Shown: one piece after another, positions 16,824 to 26,139 of the stretch | How the letters are laid out: each line of letters begins with the position of its first letter | How positions within the stretch are numbered: the first letter of the stretch is position 1 | Assembly (NCBI GenBank): GCA_964532655.1 | Contig: CAZHMZ010000001.1 | Span: 1-64,000, forward strand | Reading direction: 5' to 3' | Source of the DNA: JAJFTV01 sp964532655 | GTDB taxonomy: Bacteria > Chloroflexota > Anaerolineae > Anaerolineales > Anaerolineaceae | DNA: 64,000 bases | Made by a program: the position numbers and the translations under genes | Notes under the pieces: generated by a model | Told to the model about the DNA's origin: nothing | The model's input: the letters and a program-made list of their open reading frames with translations, nothing else | Databases searched by the model: none

Positions 16824-18218
16824 TTATTGATACACGTCCAACAAGGAGGGTGTTGTATGCCCTTCATCCCAATAGAGATCGCCGCCGTCATAATTCAGGA
16901 CAAAATTAGGATTCCCGTGGAAGCGCACATACTTGGCAATCCATTGGGCTTCCCAGCCGGTAGTACCACTGGTACCGCCAATGTTCAGCGTGCCGCTGGG
17001 CACAAATACCGTGCCGCGCAAGATTGAGTCCGACGTTCCGGTGATTTTCACCTCGCCGGTGTATGTTTCGGAGGTGTACAGCAGCATACCTGGAATAGCC
17101 AGACCGGAATTGGTGGCTGTTTGAGTAGGTGCACGAAGATTGATGGAGCCATTACCCTCAAACTCGAAGGAGGTGCCGTCAAAGTAAATGGTCACCCCAT
17201 CATCGCTGGTATAAGGGGAAGTGTCGAGAACCTGCACTGTGCCGCCGGTAATTTTTACCCCGCCGGTGAAACAATATAAACCGGGGGCCATGATCAATGT
17301 ACTTCCACTGGAAGTGAGACTTATGCCATTGTAACGGCCGGGTTCCATGTTGTACGAGGCGGTCTTTACCTCTAACGCGTCACAATCCGGCGGCGGAACG
17401 GTCAGTGTCACCAACGTATCTGTGTGCTCGGGATCGGCCTGGGTAGTGCTGCTGCTGCAATCAGGCCCAACATGGAATGGATCAGTTTTCTTCGGTTCCC
17501 CGGATACGCAGCGGTAATTACTGCCGGTTTGCGTGGCGATACAACCCGAGGCGCCATCTTTTGCCAGCCCCGAGTTGGAATGGATACCGCCGGTGAGCAC
17601 CTGGATGTTCACGTTACCGCTCAGATCAGCCGCATAATCGATACCGGCATCGTCGCAGTTATCTGCAAGACCCACAATCCCGTTGCCATCGGCAGCCGGG
17701 CCGGCCGGGTTGTTTACACCGGGTTCCACCCGCGTAACAGCTTCCACCTGGTTGACCAGGTTTCCCCTATAGATAATCTGGCTTAAGAAACTCTGAGTAT
17801 CTGATGTGAGCTTAACCTTAACCAGCATATATTTACCATCAGTCGCAGCGGTGGAACTGCATTCTACATAAACCCCTTCATCGGCAGCATTGTACGCCGA
17901 TGCGGTGGTAAATACCGGTATATCATAATCGGCGGCCATACCTTGAGCGGCTGTATTGGCCAGCGATTTCGCATTGATCACTTCTGCATCACTGCAGTCA
18001 AAGGCTTCAATGGATATATTTTTTTCATATAGCTCATTACCAGCAGCGCGCGCGCCGGTGATTGACGCGTTATCTGCCGCGTTCTGGTCATGCCGGCGAT
18101 CAGAATACAACATTCCGCCGTCGACAGCCAGCGCCGTAAAACCCAGCAGCGCCACAATCCCCACGGTCAGGATCACCAATATCTGGCCCTTTTCACTTCG
18201 TTGGATCATCCTTTTCAT
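16824..18218 (-). CDS. TadG-like anchored surface protein, last gene of the TadE/TadG operon
   Basis: A 464-residue protein starting KRMIQRSEKGQILVILTVG, with one membrane helix and DGGMLYSDRRHDQNAADNAS, then a Gly/Thr-rich extracytoplasmic region with Cys pairs and the shared ending LLYTSETY...GTSGTTGWEAQWIAKYVRFHG. It is closely related to the protein at 15048. The ATG at 18218 follows AAGGTGG; the frame continues to a TTG at 18236. It sits 27 bases after a TadE-like gene, so three genes (19290 to 16824) form one unit. Confidence 0.75.
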   Translation of the reverse strand: MKRMIQRSEKGQILVILTVGIVALLGFTALAVDGGMLYSDRRHDQNAADNASITGARAAGNELYEKNISIEAFDCSDAEVINAKSLANTAAQGMAADYDIPVFTTASAYNAADEGVYVECSSTAATDGKYMLVKVKLTSDTQSFLSQIIYRGNLVNQVEAVTRVEPGVNNPAGPAADGNGIVGLADNCDDAGIDYAADLSGNVNIQVLTGGIHSNSGLAKDGASGCIATQTGSNYRCVSGEPKKTDPFHVGPDCSSSTTQADPEHTDTLVTLTVPPPDCDALEVKTASYNMEPGRYNGISLTSSGSTLIMAPGLYCFTGGVKITGGTVQVLDTSPYTSDDGVTIYFDGTSFEFEGNGSINLRAPTQTATNSGLAIPGMLLYTSETYTGEVKITGTSDSILRGTVFVPSGTLNIGGTSGTTGWEAQWIAKYVRFHGNPNFVLNYDGGDLYWDEGHTTPSLLDVYQ

Positions 18219-18245
18219 GCTCCCACCTTCTTTCAAAAACCGGCT

Positions 18246-18743
18246 TTACTTACATTCATAACGCACAATGTTACCATTAGCGGAGGTTTTCAATGCAATG
18301 GCATTATCTTTTACTCCGTCAATTTCATCGATAATAGCACCGATAAACGGCATGGTAATGTTAAAACTTGGATCTGCCACCTCAACCCGGATGGGATTGG
18401 GATTGCATCCGTCTTTCGGGCCATTTGTGCCCAGGCTGATATCATAAGCTTTTGCGACTGTGCATTCCTTATTATTGATATAGACAATGACCGTGGCATC
18501 AACCGAAGAGATAAGTGCTTCTGCGCGGCTCTGTATCTGGGAGCAATCGCTCGGATAAGCGCTGCCGTATAGCACGCCTTCCTGCGCAGCATCTCGCATG
18601 GAAATGTAATAGAAAAACATTCTCCCAAGATCAACCACGCCTGCCAATAGCAGGAGAATTACCGACAGACTTACTGCAAATTCCACCAAGCTTTGGCCTT
18701 TTTCATGGTTGATTCGGTGCATCCTCTGTCGTTTTATCTTCAT
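18246..18743 (-). CDS. TadE-like pseudopilin family protein
   Basis: A 165-residue protein with the TadE signature: short basic start, EKGQSLVEFAVSLSVILLLLAGVVDLGRMFFYY and AAQEGVLYGS. The Glu at position five of the hydrophobic stretch is typical of pilin-like N-termini. The remaining part is extracytoplasmic with four Cys (SDCSQ, KECTV, DGCNP, RYECK). AAGGA at a good distance supports the ATG at 18743. Middle gene of the operon. Confidence 0.8.
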   Translation of the reverse strand: MKIKRQRMHRINHEKGQSLVEFAVSLSVILLLLAGVVDLGRMFFYYISMRDAAQEGVLYGSAYPSDCSQIQSRAEALISSVDATVIVYINNKECTVAKAYDISLGTNGPKDGCNPNPIRVEVADPSFNITMPFIGAIIDEIDGVKDNAIALKTSANGNIVRYECK

Positions 18744-18774
18744 ACACAATCCTTCGCCGCATTAAAATCCGATA

Positions 18775-19290
18775 TCAACCACCCACCTGCATACGGTGAA
18801 TTATGGTACGGGCAGATTCTGATTCAATGAGTAATCCGTTCAAAGCTCCCCAATCCAACACAATTGGGTGATAATCGACTGTCACCATCACGACTATCCG
18901 TTCACCCATGGTAGGTTCCAGTGTTCCATCACAATCGCCCAGTGAAGTGGAGCCTGGACCTGTATCATAAAAAATGTCCACATCCTCATTCTGGATGCCT
19001 GCGTACTGACCGATCCGGCGTGCGCGCTCTTTTATACCATCACAATCCTGGTAATAGGGCATGCCATTGTCACTGGTACCGGTGCCAGAACCATAACGTA
19101 CTGCTTCGCGAGCAGCCGTTGTTACACTGCCATATACAAAAAAGAAGTAACCAAATTCAAAAATGCCGATCATCAACAACAACAGAAGAGGGATAACCAG
19201 CGCAAACTCCACCAGACTCTGGCCTTTTTCTTTACGTGTTTTCTTTAACTCCACAGCCTTTTCCCGCACGGTTAGCCTCTTCTCCAACAA
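18775..19290 (-). CDS. TadE-like pseudopilin family protein
   Basis: A 171-residue TadE-like protein: basic N-terminus, EKGQSLVEFALVIPLLLLLMI, then GIFEFGYFFFVYGSVTTAAREAVRYGS. One membrane helix places the rest outside. Start is a TTG at 19290 preceded by AAGGA; no in-frame ATG fits better. First gene of the three-gene TadE/TadG operon. No TadA ATPase, TadB/C platform or RcpA secretin is in the window, so the secretion machinery must be elsewhere. Confidence 0.8.
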   Translation of the reverse strand: MLEKRLTVREKAVELKKTRKEKGQSLVEFALVIPLLLLLMIGIFEFGYFFFVYGSVTTAAREAVRYGSGTGTSDNGMPYYQDCDGIKERARRIGQYAGIQNEDVDIFYDTGPGSTSLGDCDGTLEPTMGERIVVMVTVDYHPIVLDWGALNGLLIESESARTIIHRMQVGG

Positions 19291-19731
19291 TCACTTTTCC
19301 TTAATACAACCTGACAATTCTGCCACAATTTTCTCTATTCTGCTGATGATACAATGATTCCATGTCGGTCAGTTGAACTGAAGATGACCATCGGCTTCAA
19401 TATTATCCCCCCTGCAACCAGGCCTGTAAACCGGTTGTTTATCATACTCTGGTACAGCCAAACCTGTCCATTCTACAGGCTGTCAATTCAACAAGTCGTC
19501 ATCAATTACCGAAAACCAACCATTTCCATGACTGTCAATTTGAATAAAAGAACATCAGCCAGTTTGTTTACCGCAGTCCGGTGATATTATTGTACAATCC
19601 TTAAAGTAGGGTGTCAATAACGGTCACCACCTTTACGACCTGTTCGCACTTAACAAATCAGTCAAGACCTCAAAAATTGACATTTTCCCTTCTTATTTGA
19701 CAAAGTATTTCATATTTATGGAGAATAATCC
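19291..19731. other. Intergenic region, nothing recognised
   Basis: These 441 bases lie between divergent genes and are AT-rich, with several short imperfect hairpins (for example ACCTGTCC..ACAGG near 19465) and TTGACA-like hexamers near 19677 and 19697. I could not pair any of these with a good -10. No gene is supported. Confidence 0.5.
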
Positions 19732-20091
19732 ATGCAGGTGATCAATCTGAAAGATAAATTCAATCAAATGCCCGATTACTGGCACCCGCGCATCATCGGC
19801 GAAGTGAATGATTCCTACGCGAAAATCGGCAAGTTAAAGGGCGAGTTTGTCTGGCACAGCCATGAAAACGAAGATGAACTGTTCCTGGTGGTGCAGGGTC
19901 ATCTGGTGATTAAGCTGCGCGACCGCGATCTGCATCTGGACCCCGGTGAACTGGTGATTATCCCCAAAGGGGTTGAACACTGCCCGGTGGCCAAAGAAGA
20001 GGTGCACGTACTGCTGCTGGAACCGCGCACCACGCTGAATACCGGTAATGTGACCAACCAGTTAACTATGACACACGATGACTGGATCTAA
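19732..20091 (+). CDS. Small cupin-domain protein
   Basis: A 119-residue single-domain cupin. The metal-site motif is recognisable as WHSHENEDELFLVVQGHLVIKL, followed by PGELVIIPKGVEHCPVA with the last His. Such proteins often bind a metal but range from isomerases to sugar-binding proteins, so no substrate is named. A GGAG precedes the ATG. The downstream acetyltransferase starts within or just after its end, suggesting co-transcription. Confidence 0.85.
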   Translation: MQVINLKDKFNQMPDYWHPRIIGEVNDSYAKIGKLKGEFVWHSHENEDELFLVVQGHLVIKLRDRDLHLDPGELVIIPKGVEHCPVAKEEVHVLLLEPRTTLNTGNVTNQLTMTHDDWI

Positions 20092-20095
20092 CCGT

Positions 20096-20623
20096 ATGGA
20101 GATCACCATCCGTGAAATAATCAACCCGGCGGCCGCCGATCTGGCTCTGCGGGATGAAAGCTTCATGGTCGATGCGATGCTGGTACTGCAGGCGCAGGAT
20201 AACCGCATCACATATACTTTCAAACCTGTCGCGCCTTACAGAAAAACCTATCCCAAAGAAGAAGAAACCCTCTACCCCGGCGAGGGTGACCGTACAGCCT
20301 TTATCGCCTGTGTGGAAGAGATACGCGCCGGCCGGATTCTGGTCAAAAAATCCTGGAACAATCTGGCCTACATTGATGACTTGTGCGTGGATGCAGCCTA
20401 CCGAGGGCACGGAATTGGTGCCCGTCTGATGGCCTGCGCTGAAGAATGGGCGCGCCGCAGCCAGTTACCGGGCCTCATGCTGGAAACCCAGAATATCAAC
20501 ACTGCTGCATGCCGTTTATACGCCCGCTGCGGCTATACACTGTGCGGGTTTGACACGCACCTGTACAAAGCGCTTCCGAACGTTCAGGACGAAATTGCGC
20601 TGTACTGGTATAAGATGCTGTAA
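20096..20623 (+). CDS. GNAT acetyltransferase, streptothricin-acetyltransferase-like
   Basis: A 175-residue GNAT. The acetyl-CoA loop is IDDLCVDAAYRGHGIGARLM; GLMLETQNINTAACRLYARCGY and the ending DEIALYWYKML match the SatA-type N-acetyltransferases that modify streptothricin. The match in motif order is close, but resistance cannot be concluded from the sequence. The frame also opens at 20078, inside the cupin gene; no ribosome binding site decides between the two starts. Confidence 0.8.
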   Translation: MEITIREIINPAAADLALRDESFMVDAMLVLQAQDNRITYTFKPVAPYRKTYPKEEETLYPGEGDRTAFIACVEEIRAGRILVKKSWNNLAYIDDLCVDAAYRGHGIGARLMACAEEWARRSQLPGLMLETQNINTAACRLYARCGYTLCGFDTHLYKALPNVQDEIALYWYKML

Positions 20624-20648
20624 AAGGTGATACCCCGGGCTGCGACCG

Positions 20649-21782
20649 TTAACGCCGCTGCGAGCGGTTCCATTGCCACGGCCAGACCGCCGGCACGATA
20701 GCCGCGATGAGCACCAGCACAGCCAGTACCGCCAGCACCGAGCCGATCACCCCAAAAGCCGGGAATACCACCGCCATGGCAAAAAAGATCAGCGCCAGTA
20801 AAAAGATACCTGCCCCAATACCCCCCGTTATGCCGGCCCACTTCCAGCCCTTACGCTGTGAGGCCAGGCGCAACCCACCCACACTACCACTTTGACCGTT
20901 GATGTGAATGGGATGTCGTTTTCCTTCGTCATCGGTGTACCAGGTAGCATAAACCGGTAATAAGAGCTGTGACCAGTTCAGCAGATTGTACGACAAATCG
21001 GCGGTAAACCGCTGCAACTGGCCTGCTCGCGAGGCACGCATACAGTCGATAGACAGACGCCGCTTGATAGCTTCCTTAGCCAGCGGCCAGGCTTCCTCGG
21101 TATCCAGATCGGGGATGCGCAGAAGCACGCCTTTCAGGTGTTCAGGGTCGTAATTTTGCGCGCCATCCGGCGCAAACCGCCCAACCCGGTTGGTCCACTG
21201 CTCGTGATCGCTCATGGCCGGGGTAATGGTATTGTCATAATGCAGGCTGATCTGCCCCAACCGCGGTTCCCAACGCAGGCGGCTTTCCAACTGTTCGGTG
21301 GTGTGCCACCCACCGCCGGCATAAGCCTCCTGGCTGCTCTTTACCTGATAGTTGTATCCCATTTCAGCCTTCCAGGTTCCTTTCAGGCTGCAATCCACCA
21401 GCCACATGGGCAGGTGATACGGTCGGGCGCGCTCAAGCAGGGTTTCAGTTTGAAAATCATCGCACTTAAGCCAGACGCCGTCAACAAACTTGGCCAGGAT
21501 GGGGCGCAGATTTTCCTGCCTGACCCTGAACGGGATTACCTTTTCAGGGGCGTCGCTGCGCAGCCTGACCGGCTGCGGTTGCAGCACCGCCTGTGCGCAA
21601 TTGGGACAAACCAGGCCGCCTGTCGTGTTTTCCAACATCCCTTCCGGTGCGAGATGTGCCTGTCCGCAGGCGGGACAGCCCAACGGACGCAGTGATAACC
21701 CCCATGCGGCAGCGCTTTCTTCCATTATGTCGGTAGGTGTGTCAGCGGGCGTCTCAACCATCGGATTGTGTTCGTCTGTCAT
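20649..21782 (-). CDS. Zinc-ribbon membrane protein, paralogue of the 21779 gene
   Basis: A 377-residue protein of unknown function. Two CxxC pairs (CPACG, CPNC) near residues 36-62 form a zinc ribbon. A long soluble middle with LLPVYATWYT and HINGQSG follows, and three or four hydrophobic segments lie from residue 305 onward. It shares this architecture with the upstream gene, with which it overlaps by four bases (ATGA), so the two are translationally coupled and probably form a complex. It ends in a short basic tail. Confidence 0.7.
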   Translation of the reverse strand: MTDEHNPMVETPADTPTDIMEESAAAWGLSLRPLGCPACGQAHLAPEGMLENTTGGLVCPNCAQAVLQPQPVRLRSDAPEKVIPFRVRQENLRPILAKFVDGVWLKCDDFQTETLLERARPYHLPMWLVDCSLKGTWKAEMGYNYQVKSSQEAYAGGGWHTTEQLESRLRWEPRLGQISLHYDNTITPAMSDHEQWTNRVGRFAPDGAQNYDPEHLKGVLLRIPDLDTEEAWPLAKEAIKRRLSIDCMRASRAGQLQRFTADLSYNLLNWSQLLLPVYATWYTDDEGKRHPIHINGQSGSVGGLRLASQRKGWKWAGITGGIGAGIFLLALIFFAMAVVFPAFGVIGSVLAVLAVLVLIAAIVPAVWPWQWNRSQRR

Positions 21783-23044
21783 GCTGCCTCCGATTCAACG
21801 GCTTTGCGGTACAGGATGACCGCCAGAACTACCCCGATCACCAGCAGGATCCCGCCCAGGGCAACCGGCAGCACGCCGATACCCGTCACCAGCAGCGGCA
21901 AGCCCACCAGGCCAATGATCAACCCCGGCAGCAGCAGCGCGGCGATGGCCAACCAGATTTTCAGCCATTCAACCGGTTTCTGACCGGCCACTTCGCCGGT
22001 CTGCCCGTTGGCCATTACCTGATAGACTTTTTCCTTATAACGGTATGATGCCAGATACACCGGCAGGAGCACGTACCGCCAGGTTTCGTCGGCAAAATCA
22101 GCCCGCATGCTGAAGTTGCGCACCTGGGCTTCGGCGATATCATCCTGACAGGCTTGACGCGCCTGCTCTCGCATGCGTACCTTGCCCTTTTCCCAGGCGT
22201 CCGGCAGGCTCACATCGTAGGCATGCGCGCTCCAGCCCGCCAGAAAATCAGGCGAATAGTCAGTCAGTCCGCTCATCTCGAAGGGTTGAATCCGTTCAAG
22301 GATGCGGCTGCTGATATGCGAACTGCCGTTGATCACCAGATCATCCACCGTCACATCTACCCGTCCGGAACGCCAGTGCCAGCGCGTTTCGGTGCGGGTG
22401 CTGCCATCGGCATTGCGTACGGTGTGGGTCCGCCCCACTTCAGCCTTCCAGGAACAACGCATGTGGGCATCAAAGGTCCAGAAGGGTAGATAAACACCTG
22501 AAAAGTGATCCATATTCACACTGCGAGCCAATCCATCCGGGTGGAACCAACCGCGTCCCAGCCAGGCGGCCGCCCGCTGTGAAAGATCGGCGCCTTTCAG
22601 TTGAAAAGGGATCATGTAGCGCGGCTGCAGCTTATCGGGAGCAGCCTGCCGCAAACTGACCTGGTTGGAACCGCAGAACGGGCAGGTGGACGTGATGGCT
22701 CCCGTGTCGAGCGCCATTTCCGCGCCGCAGGCATCGCAGTGAATTTCGCGTCGTTCCACACCCCAACCGTGAGCCGCGGCGTTCAGCGTTTCAAGTGTAA
22801 ACTCAAATTCCTCGGCCCGCCGGCCGGGCTGGCCGGCCTGAACCGCGACCGTATAACCGCAATGCTCACAGGCAACACCACCGGCGGATACATCGTAGCG
22901 TGTGGAGGCTCCGCAAGCCGGGCAGACATATCGCTGCGGTGATGTGCTTGCAGCCGCCTGCCCGGGCATGTAAACGGATATTCCGTCCACAGCCGATTCA
23001 GTTTGAACATATCCATTCGGGACAACGAATTTGCTATCGCTCAT
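21779..23044 (-). CDS. Zinc-ribbon membrane protein
   Basis: A 421-residue protein with two zinc ribbons: CPACG/CEHCG near residues 41-62 and CDACG/CPFCG near residues 103-123. The middle holds IPFQLKG, VYLPFWTFDAHMRCSWKAEVG and LLPVYLASYRYKEKVYQVMANGQTG; two or three membrane helices end the protein. Similar proteins are often annotated as TFIIB-type zinc-ribbon proteins without known function. The downstream paralogue is translationally coupled to it. Confidence 0.75.
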   Translation of the reverse strand: MSDSKFVVPNGYVQTESAVDGISVYMPGQAAASTSPQRYVCPACGASTRYDVSAGGVACEHCGYTVAVQAGQPGRRAEEFEFTLETLNAAAHGWGVERREIHCDACGAEMALDTGAITSTCPFCGSNQVSLRQAAPDKLQPRYMIPFQLKGADLSQRAAAWLGRGWFHPDGLARSVNMDHFSGVYLPFWTFDAHMRCSWKAEVGRTHTVRNADGSTRTETRWHWRSGRVDVTVDDLVINGSSHISSRILERIQPFEMSGLTDYSPDFLAGWSAHAYDVSLPDAWEKGKVRMREQARQACQDDIAEAQVRNFSMRADFADETWRYVLLPVYLASYRYKEKVYQVMANGQTGEVAGQKPVEWLKIWLAIAALLLPGLIIGLVGLPLLVTGIGVLPVALGGILLVIGVVLAVILYRKAVESEAA

Positions 23045-23131
23045 TCTACGTTCTCATCCTGATATTTGAATGGTTGTATTTTACAGGAAAAGTATGCCCG
23101 CCGAAACAACTGAGAACCTATTAAATTTCTT

Positions 23132-24787
23132 TCAGGGCTGGCAGCTCTGACAGGCCGGCCATTGAGTGGCTGCCGCGTCGTTAGGTGAAACAAAGTATTG
23201 CTGATACAGCGCCTCGGTGACGAATGCCAGACCGTAATCGGTCCGGTAGACCAGGCGGTACCCGTTGACCATGTCTTCACGAACATCCGTGTAAAACTCG
23301 CGCGCCAGGGCCATTTTATCCTCATTCACTGCCTGAGCATTTGGGTTAAGATAATCGTTCACGCGGCTTTGCATGATCAACAGCATATCGTATTTGCAAT
23401 CCTCAATGTACGGGTAATCCAGCATTTCAAAACGGGTATTGGTGATCCAGCCAGTGTCTGACGGCACATACATGCGTGGGTCAAAATATACGCGGTAGGC
23501 ATTCGCCGGCAGCGAGACAAGAGATTCTGACAGCTCATGGTAGAAAGCCACGGCACGGTTGTTCTCGCTTTTATGTAATTGATCGTCAAAACGTACCACG
23601 TCCTGGCGAATGAACAAAATCACCTGCACCAGCAGGAATATCCCCAGCCCTACTTTAACAACAGAACCCCAAAATTCCCGGTTCCTGTCAGGTGAAGTCA
23701 GTTTTTTGAAATCTGATTGATCCGGCAGCAGGGGCGTGAATAGCGAGAAAAGCGGTAAAGCAGCCGGTAGCCAGTATTGAAACTTAAAATGGATGAGAAA
23801 AAAAACCAACACAAATAACGGGATCACCCATGCCAGGATGATAATGGAAAGCAGCCGGTTTGGCCCTCGCAGTGCCCCCCGAATACCCGCTGCCAGGCCT
23901 ACCAATAACAGGATCACACCGCCGTAATATTTCGTTAAAACAGGCGCGGAAGCCACCAGTCCCTTTTCATACACCAGTTCGTATCCCTGAGTGAGCAGTT
24001 CAGACTGGTCGCGCATGATCTCAAAATATCGTTCGCGTTCCGCTCCGTATACCAGAATGGGATTGGTTATGAAATAGGCCCCCGCCATCACAGCCAGGAA
24101 ACCGGCTGCTGAAAAGAGCAATTTTTTGAAAGAAACCGTTTTCTGCAGCAGGCCTATCAGCAGATAGACCGCCACGGAGAGAAAAAAGTAAAAACCGATT
24201 CCCTTCGTCATGGCGGCTGCCCCGCACAAAACGGCGCATGCATAGAAATTGAATCCAAAACGCAGATTATCGCGCGCCAGAAAAAAGACCGCCAGCATCA
24301 TCATGAAGATGACCAGGCCGTCAGGATGCCACCAGAAATTATTCTCCACCACCGCAGGGAGTACGGACAGCAGTATAAACAGGGGGATTGCTTTCCAGGA
24401 CTTAAAACGGGTTTGCAGATAAATCAGCATCCAAATAGCAGCCAGCATGGGCAGAAGGCTGACAAGCTGGCGCAGTACCAGCATCACCAGAGGGATATTA
24501 CCAATCTGCCCGGCCCATTTTACCGGAAGAAGTACCAACGCCGACCAGGCAAAATAGGGAAAGCCATAGAAGTAATAGTTATAGTAAGCGAAGTTATACA
24601 GCGTCAGCTTGAGCGAGTCATACGGCTCGATCATATGGAAAACGTACGGCAGCGGCATGGCTTCATCGGCTTCAAATACCTGCACCATGCTGATATCAGC
24701 CGAATTAGCTGCGTTGGGAAAACAAAACAGGATGATATATATGACGCTTAACAGCGCCAGGACGGAGATAATTTGCTTTTTTTGCAT
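23132..24787 (-). CDS. GT-C-like multi-pass membrane protein
   Basis: A 551-residue protein with about 11 membrane helices in the first 400 residues and a soluble C-terminal region. The first periplasmic loop has an Asp/Glu motif (FEADEAMP) as in GT-C glycosyltransferases that use polyprenyl-linked sugars, and NNFWWHPDGLVIFMMM is a typical second motif. Donor and acceptor are unknown. A TATAAT at about 35 bases upstream of the ATG suggests its own promoter; no Shine-Dalgarno is visible. No other glycan gene is adjacent. Confidence 0.65.
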   Translation of the reverse strand: MQKKQIISVLALLSVIYIILFCFPNAANSADISMVQVFEADEAMPLPYVFHMIEPYDSLKLTLYNFAYYNYYFYGFPYFAWSALVLLPVKWAGQIGNIPLVMLVLRQLVSLLPMLAAIWMLIYLQTRFKSWKAIPLFILLSVLPAVVENNFWWHPDGLVIFMMMLAVFFLARDNLRFGFNFYACAVLCGAAAMTKGIGFYFFLSVAVYLLIGLLQKTVSFKKLLFSAAGFLAVMAGAYFITNPILVYGAERERYFEIMRDQSELLTQGYELVYEKGLVASAPVLTKYYGGVILLLVGLAAGIRGALRGPNRLLSIIILAWVIPLFVLVFFLIHFKFQYWLPAALPLFSLFTPLLPDQSDFKKLTSPDRNREFWGSVVKVGLGIFLLVQVILFIRQDVVRFDDQLHKSENNRAVAFYHELSESLVSLPANAYRVYFDPRMYVPSDTGWITNTRFEMLDYPYIEDCKYDMLLIMQSRVNDYLNPNAQAVNEDKMALAREFYTDVREDMVNGYRLVYRTDYGLAFVTEALYQQYFVSPNDAAATQWPACQSCQP

Positions 24788-24825
24788 GAGTATTTGCAGG
24801 TATTATACTGTTGATATCAGCCGGC

Positions 24826-26139
24826 TTATTCGATGTCATCACCTCGCGACCGTGAGATGAGCACCTTGTCAACGCGCCGGCGGTCCATATCCAGCACCTC
24901 AATGTGCAAGCCGCGGATGTCGAACTGGTCGCCCTCGTTGGGCACCTCTCCAAGAGTGGACATGACAAATCCGCCTACCGTGTGATAGGCCTCTTCTTCT
25001 TCACCGGGCAAAAGGGCCAGCGAGAAATGTTCGCGGAATTCCTGAATCGACAACGTGCCATCCACCAGCCAGGAGCCATCGGGGCGTTCGATGATTTGTG
25101 AACGCTGGTTTTCGGTGTTGCCGGGCAGGTCTTCCACCAGGGCGTTGAGAATATCCTGCACGGTGATCAACCCCTGCACACCGCCGTATTCATCGATGAC
25201 AAACGCGATTTCCTCGCCCGACGTACGGAAATTTTTTAAGGCATCGAACAGGCGGCTGTTTTCAGCCACAAAGGATGGCGGCCGCATGACCGCTTTTAAA
25301 TTGATGCGTTTCCCCTCCAGATGCTGAGCCAGCAAGTCATTACTGCTCACATAACCCAGTAGTTTATCCAGATCACCGTCTGCAACCGGAAAGTGGGAAT
25401 ACTTGCTGCCCCTGATTTTGGCATAACTTTCTTCAACGGGGTCGTTCAAGTCCAGCCAGGTGATTTCATGGCGGGGAATGGTGATGGAAAGCGTCTTCAA
25501 ATCAGCCATGCGAAATACTTGATCCACAATGGCATCTTCCACCTTCTCAAACACACCGCTTTCCGTTCCCTGGTCGATCAGCAGTTTGATTTCTTCTTCG
25601 GTGACCACCGGCTCGGTGGAGGGCCGGATACCCAGCAACCGTACCACCAGATTGGTCGATTTTGTGAGCACCCACACCACCGGGCGAGTGATCCACGCCA
25701 GAGCTTTGATGGTGGGGGCTACAGCCGCCGCCACCCGCTCGGAGTGAATCAACCCGATCTGCTTGGGGGCCAGTTCGCCCAGAATGAGGGACAGGTAGGT
25801 GGTGGCGATGACCACCAGAATCACGCTGATCAACTCGCTGGTAGCGGGTTCAAGACCCCAGGCGGTAAACCGAGCCGTTACATCTTCAGCAATGGTGGCT
25901 CCGCCCAGCGCGCCGGTGAGAATACCCACCAGCGTGATCCCCACCTGGATGGTGGAAAGAAAATCCCCCGGCGCTTTGGACAACGCCAGGGCGGTTTCAT
26001 CGCGTTTGCTGCCGGCTGAAGCCCGGCTTTGTAAAAGTCCCTTTCGGGCTGAGACAATTGATATTTCAGACAGGGCAAGAAATCCATTGAGCAAAATAAG
26101 GACCAGCAATAGTATCGCTGCAAGAGGTCCTGAATCCAT
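24826..26139 (-). CDS. CNNM/HlyC/CorC-family membrane protein
   Basis: A 437-residue protein: an N-terminal DUF21-type domain (three or four helices, with FLALSEISIVSARKG), two CBS domains (about 205-330, with FPVADGDLDKLLGYV and FVIDEYGGVQGLITVQDIL) and a C-terminal CorC/HlyC domain (VGGFVMSTLGEVP). Family members take part in magnesium or cobalt handling; the old haemolysin name is misleading. AAGGAG precedes the ATG, which overlaps the stop of the upstream GNAT gene by one base. Confidence 0.92.
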   Translation of the reverse strand: MDSGPLAAILLLVLILLNGFLALSEISIVSARKGLLQSRASAGSKRDETALALSKAPGDFLSTIQVGITLVGILTGALGGATIAEDVTARFTAWGLEPATSELISVILVVIATTYLSLILGELAPKQIGLIHSERVAAAVAPTIKALAWITRPVVWVLTKSTNLVVRLLGIRPSTEPVVTEEEIKLLIDQGTESGVFEKVEDAIVDQVFRMADLKTLSITIPRHEITWLDLNDPVEESYAKIRGSKYSHFPVADGDLDKLLGYVSSNDLLAQHLEGKRINLKAVMRPPSFVAENSRLFDALKNFRTSGEEIAFVIDEYGGVQGLITVQDILNALVEDLPGNTENQRSQIIERPDGSWLVDGTLSIQEFREHFSLALLPGEEEEAYHTVGGFVMSTLGEVPNEGDQFDIRGLHIEVLDMDRRRVDKVLISRSRGDDIE

